Origin: a virus
Direction: 5' to 3' (one strand)
IMG/VR virus record: IMGVR_UViG_3300021368_001402
Coordinates: 1-48,675 of that record
DNA: 48,675 bases
The position numbers were made by a program, and so were the translations under genes. The first letter of the stretch is position 1; each line of letters begins with the position of its first letter. The notes beneath the pieces are model-generated. The model did no database searches and was not told where the DNA came from. It saw nothing but the letters and a program-made list of their open reading frames with translations. Positions 33,705 through 44,056 of the stretch are shown piece by piece.

Positions 33705-36700
33705 TTAGGAGATTGCAAACGGAATCAACTCATGTCCGTTTGAAATGTTGTTTGGACCTCTAGTTAAAGTACATCCTGTGAATGATGTTGATGTCTTTCC
33801 TGTATACTGAATTACAGTTCCACCTGATGTAAACAAGTATCCTGTTGTTGGGAAGAATGTTGTATCTTGAACAACAATACTTCCGCCAATTGTTCCTGCT
33901 GAAGAACTAATAGCGACGGGATTTTGAATAGATGGTGGCATCAATACAAATTTATCACCAGCAAGTGTGTAACTAGAGTTTCCTCTTTCTTCAAAGTCTC
34001 TAATAGTTAGAGATCCGAAATACAAATCAAGTTCTGCAAGTGACAATCCAGAGACTCCACATACACCATCATCAAAAATACCTTCAAAGTGACTAATCCT
34101 ATGACCAGCATTTGTCTTAGTATATTGACCAACATAATCAGATCCAAAACCAAATAGTGCATTAGTAATCAACTGTTCTGATGTATCTCTTAGTGTGACA
34201 AAATATTTGCCATTTACATCTATCAGATCAACCTCACCATCATGTTCACCAGTTGTGTTACCAGATCTAGTAGGAACTGGATCTGTCAAGAATAATTCTT
34301 CCTGATAACCATCAACAACACCACCTGGTGGTGGGGTAACAACAACTTCTGTTGCTGCTCTAGTGATTGCTAGTTCATCAGAAGAACCAACTTGTCTCTG
34401 TATTTTTCTTTCAAATCCACCTGCTGTCGCAGATGCACTAACCATCTTAACATCACTTTCAGATTGTACCTGAACGATACCAACAGGAGCAACAGATACA
34501 AGTTCAGGAATCTGACGCAAGAAAGTACCAGCAGTCCAGTTCTGTTCTGTAGTTCCTCTCTGACCTCTGAGAATATTGAGGAATCTATCAGAAAGCTTTC
34601 TATGGTATCTTACAACTTCATCACCAATGAGAAGTAGACCCATTGGATCAAACTTCGTAGTATCTGGGATGTAAGCAATAGAATCGCCAATATTGAAGTC
34701 AAGATCAAGATATGCAGCAGTCTCAAAGAAGTTGATGTTAGACAGAGCATCATTTGGAATGACATTCTGTACCGTGCTTGTAATCGCTTTACTTACTGTT
34801 GAAATAGAATTAACAGTAACAATATCTTGAATCTCTGCAGAAACAACAGTTGTGGAATCTTGTAGTCTTAATACACCACCAACTCCTTCAATCTCAACAG
34901 GTTCTGGTTCAATGTATACAATCTGAGCACCACCAGGTTGCTCAGTGCCTTCTGGCATGTCAGCTCCAGTACCAGACAGAATAGATGATGGTAACTTAGT
35001 ATCTCCAGTTTGAATTACTGCGATAATCTTACGACCAACATCTGCAGGACTGGAAAGATCTACGGAAGAGAAAGAGGTTACATCAACTAGTCTGTTACCA
35101 AGAACATCAATTGTTGATATAACTGTTCCACTTTGAGCAACATTAAGATAAGGTCTATAAAAACTATTGATCTTTGATACACCAATGTCTCTCTCAGAAA
35201 GAATATCAAATCTTCTTGTTACAATAACTTTTGGAGCTTCTGTATATCCAGAACCACCATCAATAATATCAACACTAATTACTTGACCTTTACTTACCAA
35301 GACATTTGCTCTTGCACCACCACCTTCGCCATTTGCAGGTACAAACTTAAGAACTGGTGGTGTATAATACTGATATGCAGTTGGTTGTGTAATAGGATCA
35401 TAACTACGTTGGTTCCAAGTCAATTCTGTGATACTACCGTTCTCAACAGTAGCAATTACAGAAAGACCCTCACCTCTAGTAATTCCAGTATAAGACTCAA
35501 CTGAGACTGTTCCGAAAATATCATCAGTTAATTGTTCTCCTGGTCTACCATCTTTACTAGTAGCTTTTGTTGGTAGTTTTTTAATGCTACGGAATCCTTC
35601 TTCACCTTCTACACGAATTCTATCTCCATTTGATAGAGACACAAATGGTTGCTTGTATGTTTTTCCGTAATTACTTCCAGACCAAATACCATTATCATCT
35701 GTTAGAATTTTTCTTCCAGAATCATCTACCTCATATGTAAGGATTACATTAGAAATGTCTGCATCTAAAATTGTAAACTGTCTATCATAATATCCTTTTG
35801 GTGCAAAAATAAAATCTAGTCCACTCTCAATTACAGCATTTTGACCTTTAATATCAAATTGAACATTGTTTCCAATTGAAAGTGGATTGCTAATTTCACC
35901 AATAATATTATATGTTCCGTTAGATCTCTGTTGCCAAACATGAATTGGAAGACCGATTGCATCGCCCATCCAAGAATAACCTAATAAATCTGTTAGTACA
36001 TTAGTGTCAAACGATAATGTACCTCTTGCAAAGTAGACATCTGGAGCATAATCATAGATGTTGAGAACTTGTCCAACATCTCTTCCATAGAGATAACGAA
36101 TGTCAATCTTCATCTCTTTCTGGATTGGAACATTAAATGTCATGTTCGGACCAGATACAGTATAAGAGAATCCTTTACGTTGTAAAACTCCGTCTAGGAA
36201 GACATACAAGCAATCTTCCTGTTCAATATTTTGTACAGTATAATCTTCTACATCCAGGATTAAGAAAGGACCATTTCTAACACCATCAACTAGATTATAA
36301 TCAATAGTAAGTCTCTTATAATTACCAACACCAATACCAGCAACTTTTTCTACTGCTGTTGGTTCGCCAATAGTCTTAGCTCCAAGATCTTGATCCCAAA
36401 TAGGAGCAACATCAAATTTAAGTACATTAGGAATTACAGTTCTGTCAATAAAGTAAGAATCTTCTAGTGGGTAACCTTCCGTAAACTTAGGTCTCTGTAA
36501 TACTGCGTTGATTGTCAAGAATAGATCTTCATCCTCTTCAGTATTGACAACAGTATTATCATCCCAATACAACTCAAACTCTTTGTTTTCTCCATCAATA
36601 TAATCTGGAAGTGCTCTAGTAACAGATTGCTCTGTCAACACATCACTTAGATTATCATATAGAGAATCAACGGAAGAAATAACAGTATTGCATTCTTGAT

Positions 36701-39700
36701 CAGGAAGTAATGGGTCACCTAAAATATTGTAATTAGAATATGTCAAAGTAGGAGTCCAATTACCTGCTTTATTTGGATTTTGTGGAGTTTTCTCTACAAG
36801 TCCTCTACCTTCTGTTAAAATAGTATCAACAATACTATGATAGGTATTCAAAGCACTTTCAACTTCTACACATGCTGGAGAATTAGAATCAGTAATTACA
36901 CTTGGATCTGTATTTGGCAATTGATTTCTCATTGCCTGAATCATTAAATTCTTTGCATATGAGAATGTCGCAACTGTTTCTGTAAGTTGTCCAGAGATAT
37001 AGTAGAGTTCTTCACCATATGGGTAGTCATTCTTTCTATAGTAAAGTTGAGCTGCTTCTACAATTTTTTCATTGCCACCAAACTTAAGATGGTAAACATA
37101 TGCATCAATAATTAATCCAATATCTCTACCACACTTTGTAGCATAAGATCCCCAGTTCAATCCAGGATACTGTGCTTGTGCCCATGTCAATGACTCTGCA
37201 ACAATATAAGATCTGTTTAATGTAATTAAATTAGCAGCATCATAGAATGTGCCGTTATTAATTCCACTCCATGAGAATGTTGCTGAGTCACTACCAGAGA
37301 ATGATGTAGGAACAGTAACAATAACACCAGGTGGAATATTAAATTCATCATTAGGAGCAACAGCACCTGTACTAGTAGCAATAGGTCCTGTGCTTGCTGT
37401 GCCACTTAATAAAGTAGTTCCAGTTGGAGCTCCACCTCCGCCAGCAGAGTTTGCTAGTGCCTCACTGCTAAGCGTTAGTTCTGTTTCACTATCAATAGAT
37501 ACGATTTTTGTTCCAACTGGGTATGAACTGCCAGAACTGACAAACATACCAACAGCAATATCTTTTGTGCTGGTTACTACCATTTTAGAACTACCAGCAA
37601 AATAAGATACACCTACATCAGTGTAATCCCAGTTTCTGATAGCAAGTCTTGCCAATCTAGTAGCATAAGCAAAAATTGCATTAGACTGAGTTCTATTATT
37701 CTGAATGTACAAATAGTCACTACTAGAATTAAAAATAGAAGTATAATCAACTGTTTTTACATTTCCACCAAATCTAATGTCATGCTGATAAGCATCTAGA
37801 ATTGCACGAATATTTGTTTCATAATCATCTTGCTTTGTACTCCAATCTAAAGTAGGATATGTTTGCTTGGCATATCCAATAGTTTCATTAACAATAAATT
37901 CTACGTTTCTTTCAATTTGGTTTGCTGCATCAATCCAAGTACCACCACGTTGGAAGATATTTCTAATCTTTCTTAGGTGTTTGGTATTGTATTGGTCATC
38001 CTTAAACTGGAATACCTTTCCATAGAAAGTAACACCTTTATATGGAGTTACTTCTCCACCATCACCAGTCAATTTGTTTCCTGGTCCTAGAGGTGGAGCA
38101 GAGAAAACAATTTGATCACCAGAGATTGTGTAAGAAACTCCAGGTTCTTGCAGAACGCCATCTAGAGTTACAATAATGCCTTTATCTGATGCTGGGAAGA
38201 AAGGTGTTCCATTGTTTAGAATCTGGAATGATGTTGTTCCTTGTAGTCTTCCATCAGTATCATAATAACCATCAAAAGGTGCATTAAGAGTAAACTCAAA
38301 TGCACGAACCTCATTGAATAAGAATTCACTGGTAGCTGCAGTACCAAAAGATTTACGAACTCTTTGACTTTGTACACTTTGTACTGTCTGTGTAGTTACT
38401 TGCTTTGTGCTTTCAACAGTGATCTTATTTTTATCTGGATCCCAAAGTTGTACAACACTAAAATGAGATGCCTTTGGAAGTTCTGCTGGCATCTCACTGC
38501 TGGCAGTAGCTTCTACATCAACCTGTCCAAATAGTTTAAAACCAGCAGGGTGTGTAGTAGACTTGATTAGTTCACGCCACTGATCAATAGGAGTCTTAGA
38601 TTTTACAACATAAGAATAATCTTGATAGAATTCACTATCTAATAATTTTTGATTTGATACACCAAGGCGACCTTTATCAGATTTGTAGAATCCTAGGTTA
38701 TCATAGAAACTAGAAATTTCTTCTGTAAATGTACTGACAAAAACTGAATGAACAATGCCAGATACAGGCATATTATAAGATTCAATCGCAACATTTTCAC
38801 GAATGATACCGATTGCATTTTCCAGTTTTAATAGTCTTGATCCAAATCTCCATTCAACAACTCTTGCTCTGAATACCTCTACACCATTTACTCTCTGTAC
38901 TACTAATTCACCTTTTCTAAAATCTCCATTATAATCTTTAAGTACAGCAACATAGTTGGAAGTAAACGAAGAAGAAACAGTCTTATCTAGATGGAATGCA
39001 CTACCGTTTCTTACAAAAGTTACACTTTGAGGAACACCAATTGTGACACTGTTTGCAAAAGCTTCAACATCACTTTCAATAATCTGGATTGTTGGTGCTT
39101 TTGTATATCCTCTTCCTGGTTTATCTACAGTCAGAGAGAAAATCTCACCATTTCTGGCAACAATATTGAATGATGCATCAACTCCATCGCCATCAATAAT
39201 TACAACTTTTGGATTGACATAATTTGAACCTTTATTATCTACTCTAACACCAGTGATGGTTTGTGATGCACTGTCAAACAATACTGTAGCAGATGCTCTG
39301 AAACTTTCAGAAGGATCAACACCAATAATTGCAGGTACTTTTTTGTAATTTAATCCAAGGTTGATGATGCTGACTTCATTGATCTCACCAATAGCGAACT
39401 GACCAGTAGTAGTATAAGAAATGGATCCAGAACCATCCCAAAGAGGCTCACTAGTAATATCATAAACAAAACGGTTTGATGTAACATAGTTGAGAGTCTT
39501 AGTTCCTTGTAATGGGTCTGTGATAATCTTAAAGAATGCACCACCAGAACTTACTACATTTTTCTTATCAAAGTAATAGAAGTTTGTAAAATCAGTTCCT
39601 CTCTTAGTTTGATAGTTGTTATCAGAAAGTCTAGAACCAAATCCAAACTTCACATTAGTAAATGCACCTGGGTTACCAGGAAGAGTCGTAGATGCTTCTT

Positions 39701-42700
39701 TCTCCTCGGTAATCAAGTTAAAATTATTACTTGGACTAATATCAAAATAAGTTCCAGTAAGACTAGAATGAGACGTGTCAAAAGTATATTTGTAGAACTC
39801 TTGTAGATTTACATTAGGATTAGGTACAAACGTACTATTGTCTTCAGAGAATTCAAATTTGTAAACTAAGTCATCAGCAGACTTGACAGAAACTAGTCTT
39901 TGTGGATTACTAGAGTCAAAGAAACTAGAACTTAGAGTAACTTCATTTGCAGTAGATAAAAGTGTACCATAATCATATACAATAATAATTTTTTGTGTTA
40001 CAGGGTCATAAGATTGAACATATCCAGAACCAGACCCTGTGAAAATTTGATAGTTTTCTGTAAAATTATATCTTGGATTGTATAGAGTTACTTCTTGTCC
40101 ATCAAAATGATCTACATCCGAAGTTCCTTCTTGAGCTCTGATGACACTAAAGTCACTACCATTAATACTTGCAATCTGTAAAATTTCAGCACCAATTTGG
40201 ATTTGATCATTAACAGCAAAACCTGATGGATCATCAACTGTTACTTTTGTACCGCCAGCAGGAACACCAACGTGTCCAATATAGATTGTAAACCTTGCAG
40301 TAGACTGAGATGCACCAGATCTTACTAGATCTTCATCAGCAACAGATAGATAATCTCCTCTTGCATATCCAGATCCAGCATCTTGAATTTGAATACCAGA
40401 AACTACACCTGCATCAGATACAGTAAAGATAGCAGTCGCACCAGATCCCGATCCACCAGTAAGAGCAACATTGTTGTAAGTGCCAGCAGTATAGTCAGCT
40501 CCACCATTAAGGATTTCATAACGACCAATTCCAGTAAAGTTGATAGCAGTTTTTCTGCTAGGAGGAATCAGAACAGCTTCCTGATACAACCTCTTTCTGA
40601 GATAGTAGGTCTTAGTTTTAGTTGTGTCATCAGGATTGATGTCAATTGTTACTTGATCTCCAATTCCTAATCCATGAGGTTCTTGAGTTTCAACTAACGC
40701 TACACTTTGATTTACCTCAAATGGATTGAGTCCATCACTGAGGGAAGTTAGTGTTACTACTTTAGTTCCAGAAGTATTGAATAAGTTACTTGATTGTAAG
40801 AAATAATCATCATCTACAATCCATGTACCAGTAAGAACCTTGATCTGGACTGTGTTTTGAGATGATGTTCCTTCTAATACTTCTGCTGTTGCAATAGGAG
40901 CATTTACACCATCAGTCAAACTTAAAATTGCACCTTTAGTGTAAGAACTTCTTTGATCCAATAAGATCAGAAAAGTTTTGATAGTTGCAGAGAAAGTTCC
41001 AGTTTCATCAAAAGTTCCACTTACATTTCTGAGTACAATTGTGTTGTCATTTCTAACTGTACCAACAATAGAACCAAATGCACCAGATGATGGTTGATTT
41101 AATGTATCATCAGCAAATAGATATGCACTTTGGATTGTTGTTAGCTTTACAACTCTATCTTCTTTGCATTCTAGGTAATTAACATCCTTTCCTTTTACAG
41201 AAGAGATGATAGACTCAACTTCAGATCCTTCTGTTCCTCTATTATCAAAATACAATTGTGAGTTAACAGAGAAGTTGTCAGAAGATCTAATTACATCAAT
41301 ACTATCAACGGTTCCAGATTTTACTTCTCCAATAGAAGCAATAACACCTTCACCATTACCTTGCATTCCAGGAATCAAATACTTCTTGGAATTTTTTGGA
41401 ATGTCATCTTGATTGATGTTAGAGTTGTAATTACTATCAACAGGAAGAGAATAGAAGTTCTCTCCTAAAATGTACGGATATTGCGGTACTTGATTGCTAT
41501 CAATAGTAATGAAATAAGCATAAGTTCCTTTCGGAAAGTCTGGGGTAACTGTAAATCTTCCATTATTCTCGTCTAATGTGCCACTCTTGTGAGTGTACGT
41601 GTAATCATTATTAAATGATCCAAGAGGATAATTAGAAAGAGAAGGACCCTCTTTACGAGTTCCATTCAAAGAATAACTAGATGTCATTCTTACAATAGGA
41701 GAATTAGAGTCTAGAGGGTTCTCATGACCAAATGGACCATAGATTGGATTACCGTCATAAGCGAATCCAATAATTGGAGAATGAGTTTTTGTAGCAGGTT
41801 CAGTTCCTGCATTGTTGATGTTGTCGTTAAGAGCAACACGTAAAGCTTTAGGATTACCAACATATCCATAACCATATTCTAATGAAATGTTATAATTTTG
41901 AAAAATATAACCATACTCAGTATCAAGATTATTTTCAATTTTATTAAATCTGTTGAAGTTCCATTCTTTTAGTAATGGGATACCTGTTGCATCCTCTCCA
42001 ACTGGAATAATATCTACAATAACAGTATTTTGATTATAAAAGTTTCCTTCATCAATTTTATCAAATCCTGTGATATTGCCATCAGTGTTTACAATTGCAT
42101 TATAAGTTGCAAATCTTCCTCTTCCAGCATTATCTCTAATTCTTACAATTGGAGGAGATGAATAAAACTCGCCAGGATTATCAATGACAAGACTTGTTAC
42201 TTTACCACCAGTTACGATTGCACGAACAGAGGCATTTCTACCAGAAGTAATAGTAATCTCTGGAGTTTTTGGAAAAATATCTTCTGTGTCTACAATAATT
42301 CTTTCTACAACTTGACCAGTCAAAACTGCTCTAGCTTTATTTGGAACCTGATCAATCAATACAAAAGGTGGTTTTGCATAACCTCTTCCTTGTGTGTTAA
42401 TTCTAATTTCTTCCAGTTTTCCAAAACGAATACTATCGTGATCCCTGAAACCGTAGACAGGGACACCGTTTAGAAGGATGCCAACGTCTCTGTTTGGAGT
42501 CTTATATTTTTCTGTGGTCCTTGTTGCTTCTTTTCTAATAATGCGAAGAATTCTTTGATCTAGTAATGTCTCGCTTACTGTAGATCCATCTAAAATTTTA
42601 TGTGATGGGAAAGAAGAAGATGTGATATAATAATATTGATCATCTGCAAAGATAGATGATACATCTGTAGTCAATTGATTCAAAGATGTTTGAATACTTG

Positions 42701-44051
42701 GTAATGTCGGAATGACTGGTGCAGTACCTTGATTCAGTAACCATCTCGTTTGATTAGTTCCAGTCTGAACAATTTTAGGATCTGCAGTTTCAAATCCAGG
42801 TCTGGACACAAGAATCTTATCACCAGGACTAGAATATGGTTGAGCAGATTCTGGTTTTAAATTATAGACAACACCAAATGTAAGCAAAGTTACATCGGAA
42901 TTTTCAATCGTTACTGGTTTGTATACTGCTGTTCCTTCTTGATATGCAATAGCTCCAGAAGGTTGTCTTTCATCAATAATAAACTGAGTTACTGTTTTTT
43001 CTTTAAATGTAATTGTCTCAGTTCCAAGCAGAATAGAACCAGTCTTTCCCCAACCAAGGGTAGATGACACATTAATTCTATCACCAGTGCTATCTGTTCC
43101 AGCAACTGATTTTTCAAGTTTAGTTTTAGTTGAGATTGCAAAAGAACCATTAACTGTTTCTGGTGCTAATACAATGTTATAGATTACTTCGTTATCTGCA
43201 GTACCGTCAGCATATACGTTATCTACGACTGCATCGGCATATCCATATTCTGCTGTGGCGATCTGAACAACTTTCTTTCCAATCAGACTATTAACATCAC
43301 CAGATACAACCTTACACTTAAGAGCATATACATTAGTCCAATCAGATTCAGATGATTTGTAAGTGAAATCTCTTGGTTTGTATACTTCTGGTTTATTGTT
43401 TACATCTTTAGCAACAATCGTGTTAAAGATGAATTTAATAGAACTAGTAGTTCCTTTTGCTTTGTAGAACTTCTGAATATTCTTAATCAGAGTTCTCTTA
43501 TCAACTTCTCCCTTAAGATACTTTTCTGGGAAAGAACCTAGATATTGATTTTCAAAGTTTTTAACGAATGCATACAAGAAAAGGTTACTTACATTAAGAA
43601 CCTTTTGCCCAGCATTATGCGGTGCCGCATCTGTACTAGTAAAATTGCTTGCTTCATATAGATCACCAAGAGATGTGTTGCCACTAACACCTCTAGAGCA
43701 GTCTTGGAACTCTGTGTCGGTCCTTGTAGCATAGAAGATGATCTCATCATCAATGCGGATGTATCCGTTCTTCTTTGGGAAGGATTGTGCATCTGTGACA
43801 GTGATCGTAGTATCGCTATCAGTAATAGTAGCTGCTAGACTATCGTGCTGCTTGAGAATATTCTTCTCATAAAAATTAATGTCAGCATACTTTTGGAGGT
43901 TACTAATAACATCCAAAGTACCACCTTGTACTTCCTGAGCTTCGTAATACTTCTGAACGAACTTACTAAACAGTTCATATTCATCTGTAATAAAAGCGGG
44001 AAGCTGCGTCTCAATGAGAGTAGAAATTCTCTTAGTCTTTACAGCAGGCAT
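33705..44051 (-). CDS. gp7: gp7, giant baseplate wedge initiator
   Basis: 3448 residues, over three times T4 gp7 (1032). The N-terminus (MPAVKTKRISTLIETQLPAF, then ITDEYELFSKFVQKYYEAQE) and FIFNTIVAKDVNNKPEVYKP are the cyanophage gp7 signature; in T4, gp7 nucleates the wedge by binding gp10 and gp8. Inserted modules: a YHYH-like domain at about residues 755-870 (SPIIGFAYDGNPIYGPFG); several GSGY-type modules (TQGRGYAKPPFVLI, DKPGRGYTKAPTIQI, DGGSGYTEAPKVIV); two helical modules at about 2035-2140 and 2265-2415; a 'VTSTKDIAVGM' module at about 2150-2205; and two clear LDGVLQ-GxSYT units plus a degenerate third. gp6 ends 5 nt upstream with no promoter between, so gp7 depends on the gp25/gp6 transcript. 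The frame is unbroken. Confidence 0.88.
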   Translation of the reverse strand: MPAVKTKRISTLIETQLPAFITDEYELFSKFVQKYYEAQEVQGGTLDVISNLQKYADINFYEKNILKQHDSLAATITDSDTTITVTDAQSFPKKNGYIRIDDEIIFYATRTDTEFQDCSRGVSGNTSLGDLYEASNFTSTDAAPHNAGQKVLNVSNLFLYAFVKNFENQYLGSFPEKYLKGEVDKRTLIKNIQKFYKAKGTTSSIKFIFNTIVAKDVNNKPEVYKPRDFTYKSSESDWTNVYALKCKVVSGDVNSLIGKKVVQIATAEYGYADAVVDNVYADGTADNEVIYNIVLAPETVNGSFAISTKTKLEKSVAGTDSTGDRINVSSTLGWGKTGSILLGTETITFKEKTVTQFIIDERQPSGAIAYQEGTAVYKPVTIENSDVTLLTFGVVYNLKPESAQPYSSPGDKILVSRPGFETADPKIVQTGTNQTRWLLNQGTAPVIPTLPSIQTSLNQLTTDVSSIFADDQYYYITSSSFPSHKILDGSTVSETLLDQRILRIIRKEATRTTEKYKTPNRDVGILLNGVPVYGFRDHDSIRFGKLEEIRINTQGRGYAKPPFVLIDQVPNKARAVLTGQVVERIIVDTEDIFPKTPEITITSGRNASVRAIVTGGKVTSLVIDNPGEFYSSPPIVRIRDNAGRGRFATYNAIVNTDGNITGFDKIDEGNFYNQNTVIVDIIPVGEDATGIPLLKEWNFNRFNKIENNLDTEYGYIFQNYNISLEYGYGYVGNPKALRVALNDNINNAGTEPATKTHSPIIGFAYDGNPIYGPFGHENPLDSNSPIVRMTSSYSLNGTRKEGPSLSNYPLGSFNNDYTYTHKSGTLDENNGRFTVTPDFPKGTYAYFITIDSNQVPQYPYILGENFYSLPVDSNYNSNINQDDIPKNSKKYLIPGMQGNGEGVIASIGEVKSGTVDSIDVIRSSDNFSVNSQLYFDNRGTEGSEVESIISSVKGKDVNYLECKEDRVVKLTTIQSAYLFADDTLNQPSSGAFGSIVGTVRNDNTIVLRNVSGTFDETGTFSATIKTFLILLDQRSSYTKGAILSLTDGVNAPIATAEVLEGTSSQNTVQIKVLTGTWIVDDDYFLQSSNLFNTSGTKVVTLTSLSDGLNPFEVNQSVALVETQEPHGLGIGDQVTIDINPDDTTKTKTYYLRKRLYQEAVLIPPSRKTAINFTGIGRYEILNGGADYTAGTYNNVALTGGSGSGATAIFTVSDAGVVSGIQIQDAGSGYARGDYLSVADEDLVRSGASQSTARFTIYIGHVGVPAGGTKVTVDDPSGFAVNDQIQIGAEILQIASINGSDFSVIRAQEGTSDVDHFDGQEVTLYNPRYNFTENYQIFTGSGSGYVQSYDPVTQKIIIVYDYGTLLSTANEVTLSSSFFDSSNPQRLVSVKSADDLVYKFEFSEDNSTFVPNPNVNLQEFYKYTFDTSHSSLTGTYFDISPSNNFNLITEEKEASTTLPGNPGAFTNVKFGFGSRLSDNNYQTKRGTDFTNFYYFDKKNVVSSGGAFFKIITDPLQGTKTLNYVTSNRFVYDITSEPLWDGSGSISYTTTGQFAIGEINEVSIINLGLNYKKVPAIIGVDPSESFRASATVLFDSASQTITGVRVDNKGSNYVNPKVVIIDGDGVDASFNIVARNGEIFSLTVDKPGRGYTKAPTIQIIESDVEAFANSVTIGVPQSVTFVRNGSAFHLDKTVSSSFTSNYVAVLKDYNGDFRKGELVVQRVNGVEVFRARVVEWRFGSRLLKLENAIGIIRENVAIESYNMPVSGIVHSVFVSTFTEEISSFYDNLGFYKSDKGRLGVSNQKLLDSEFYQDYSYVVKSKTPIDQWRELIKSTTHPAGFKLFGQVDVEATASSEMPAELPKASHFSVVQLWDPDKNKITVESTKQVTTQTVQSVQSQRVRKSFGTAATSEFLFNEVRAFEFTLNAPFDGYYDTDGRLQGTTSFQILNNGTPFFPASDKGIIVTLDGVLQEPGVSYTISGDQIVFSAPPLGPGNKLTGDGGEVTPYKGVTFYGKVFQFKDDQYNTKHLRKIRNIFQRGGTWIDAANQIERNVEFIVNETIGYAKQTYPTLDWSTKQDDYETNIRAILDAYQHDIRFGGNVKTVDYTSIFNSSSDYLYIQNNRTQSNAIFAYATRLARLAIRNWDYTDVGVSYFAGSSKMVVTSTKDIAVGMFVSSGSSYPVGTKIVSIDSETELTLSSEALANSAGGGGAPTGTTLLSGTASTGPIATSTGAVAPNDEFNIPPGVIVTVPTSFSGSDSATFSWSGINNGTFYDAANLITLNRSYIVAESLTWAQAQYPGLNWGSYATKCGRDIGLIIDAYVYHLKFGGNEKIVEAAQLYYRKNDYPYGEELYYISGQLTETVATFSYAKNLMIQAMRNQLPNTDPSVITDSNSPACVEVESALNTYHSIVDTILTEGRGLVEKTPQNPNKAGNWTPTLTYSNYNILGDPLLPDQECNTVISSVDSLYDNLSDVLTEQSVTRALPDYIDGENKEFELYWDDNTVVNTEEDEDLFLTINAVLQRPKFTEGYPLEDSYFIDRTVIPNVLKFDVAPIWDQDLGAKTIGEPTAVEKVAGIGVGNYKRLTIDYNLVDGVRNGPFLILDVEDYTVQNIEQEDCLYVFLDGVLQRKGFSYTVSGPNMTFNVPIQKEMKIDIRYLYGRDVGQVLNIYDYAPDVYFARGTLSFDTNVLTDLLGYSWMGDAIGLPIHVWQQRSNGTYNIIGEISNPLSIGNNVQFDIKGQNAVIESGLDFIFAPKGYYDRQFTILDADISNVILTYEVDDSGRKILTDDNGIWSGSNYGKTYKQPFVSLSNGDRIRVEGEEGFRSIKKLPTKATSKDGRPGEQLTDDIFGTVSVESYTGITRGEGLSVIATVENGSITELTWNQRSYDPITQPTAYQYYTPPVLKFVPANGEGGGARANVLVSKGQVISVDIIDGGSGYTEAPKVIVTRRFDILSERDIGVSKINSFYRPYLNVAQSGTVISTIDVLGNRLVDVTSFSSVDLSSPADVGRKIIAVIQTGDTKLPSSILSGTGADMPEGTEQPGGAQIVYIEPEPVEIEGVGGVLRLQDSTTVVSAEIQDIVTVNSISTVSKAITSTVQNVIPNDALSNINFFETAAYLDLDFNIGDSIAYIPDTTKFDPMGLLLIGDEVVRYHRKLSDRFLNILRGQRGTTEQNWTAGTFLRQIPELVSVAPVGIVQVQSESDVKMVSASATAGGFERKIQRQVGSSDELAITRAATEVVVTPPPGGVVDGYQEELFLTDPVPTRSGNTTGEHDGEVDLIDVNGKYFVTLRDTSEQLITNALFGFGSDYVGQYTKTNAGHRISHFEGIFDDGVCGVSGLSLAELDLYFGSLTIRDFEERGNSSYTLAGDKFVLMPPSIQNPVAISSSAGTIGGSIVVQDTTFFPTTGYLFTSGGTVIQYTGKTSTSFTGCTLTRGPNNISNGHELIPFAIS

Positions 44052-44056
44052 TTACT

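Noticed and set aside
37249-37605. Plus-strand open frame of 118 codons opposite gp7
   Set aside because: Low-complexity Val/Pro/Leu translation typical of antisense to a Thr/Gly/Asn-rich gene; gp7 is continuous here.
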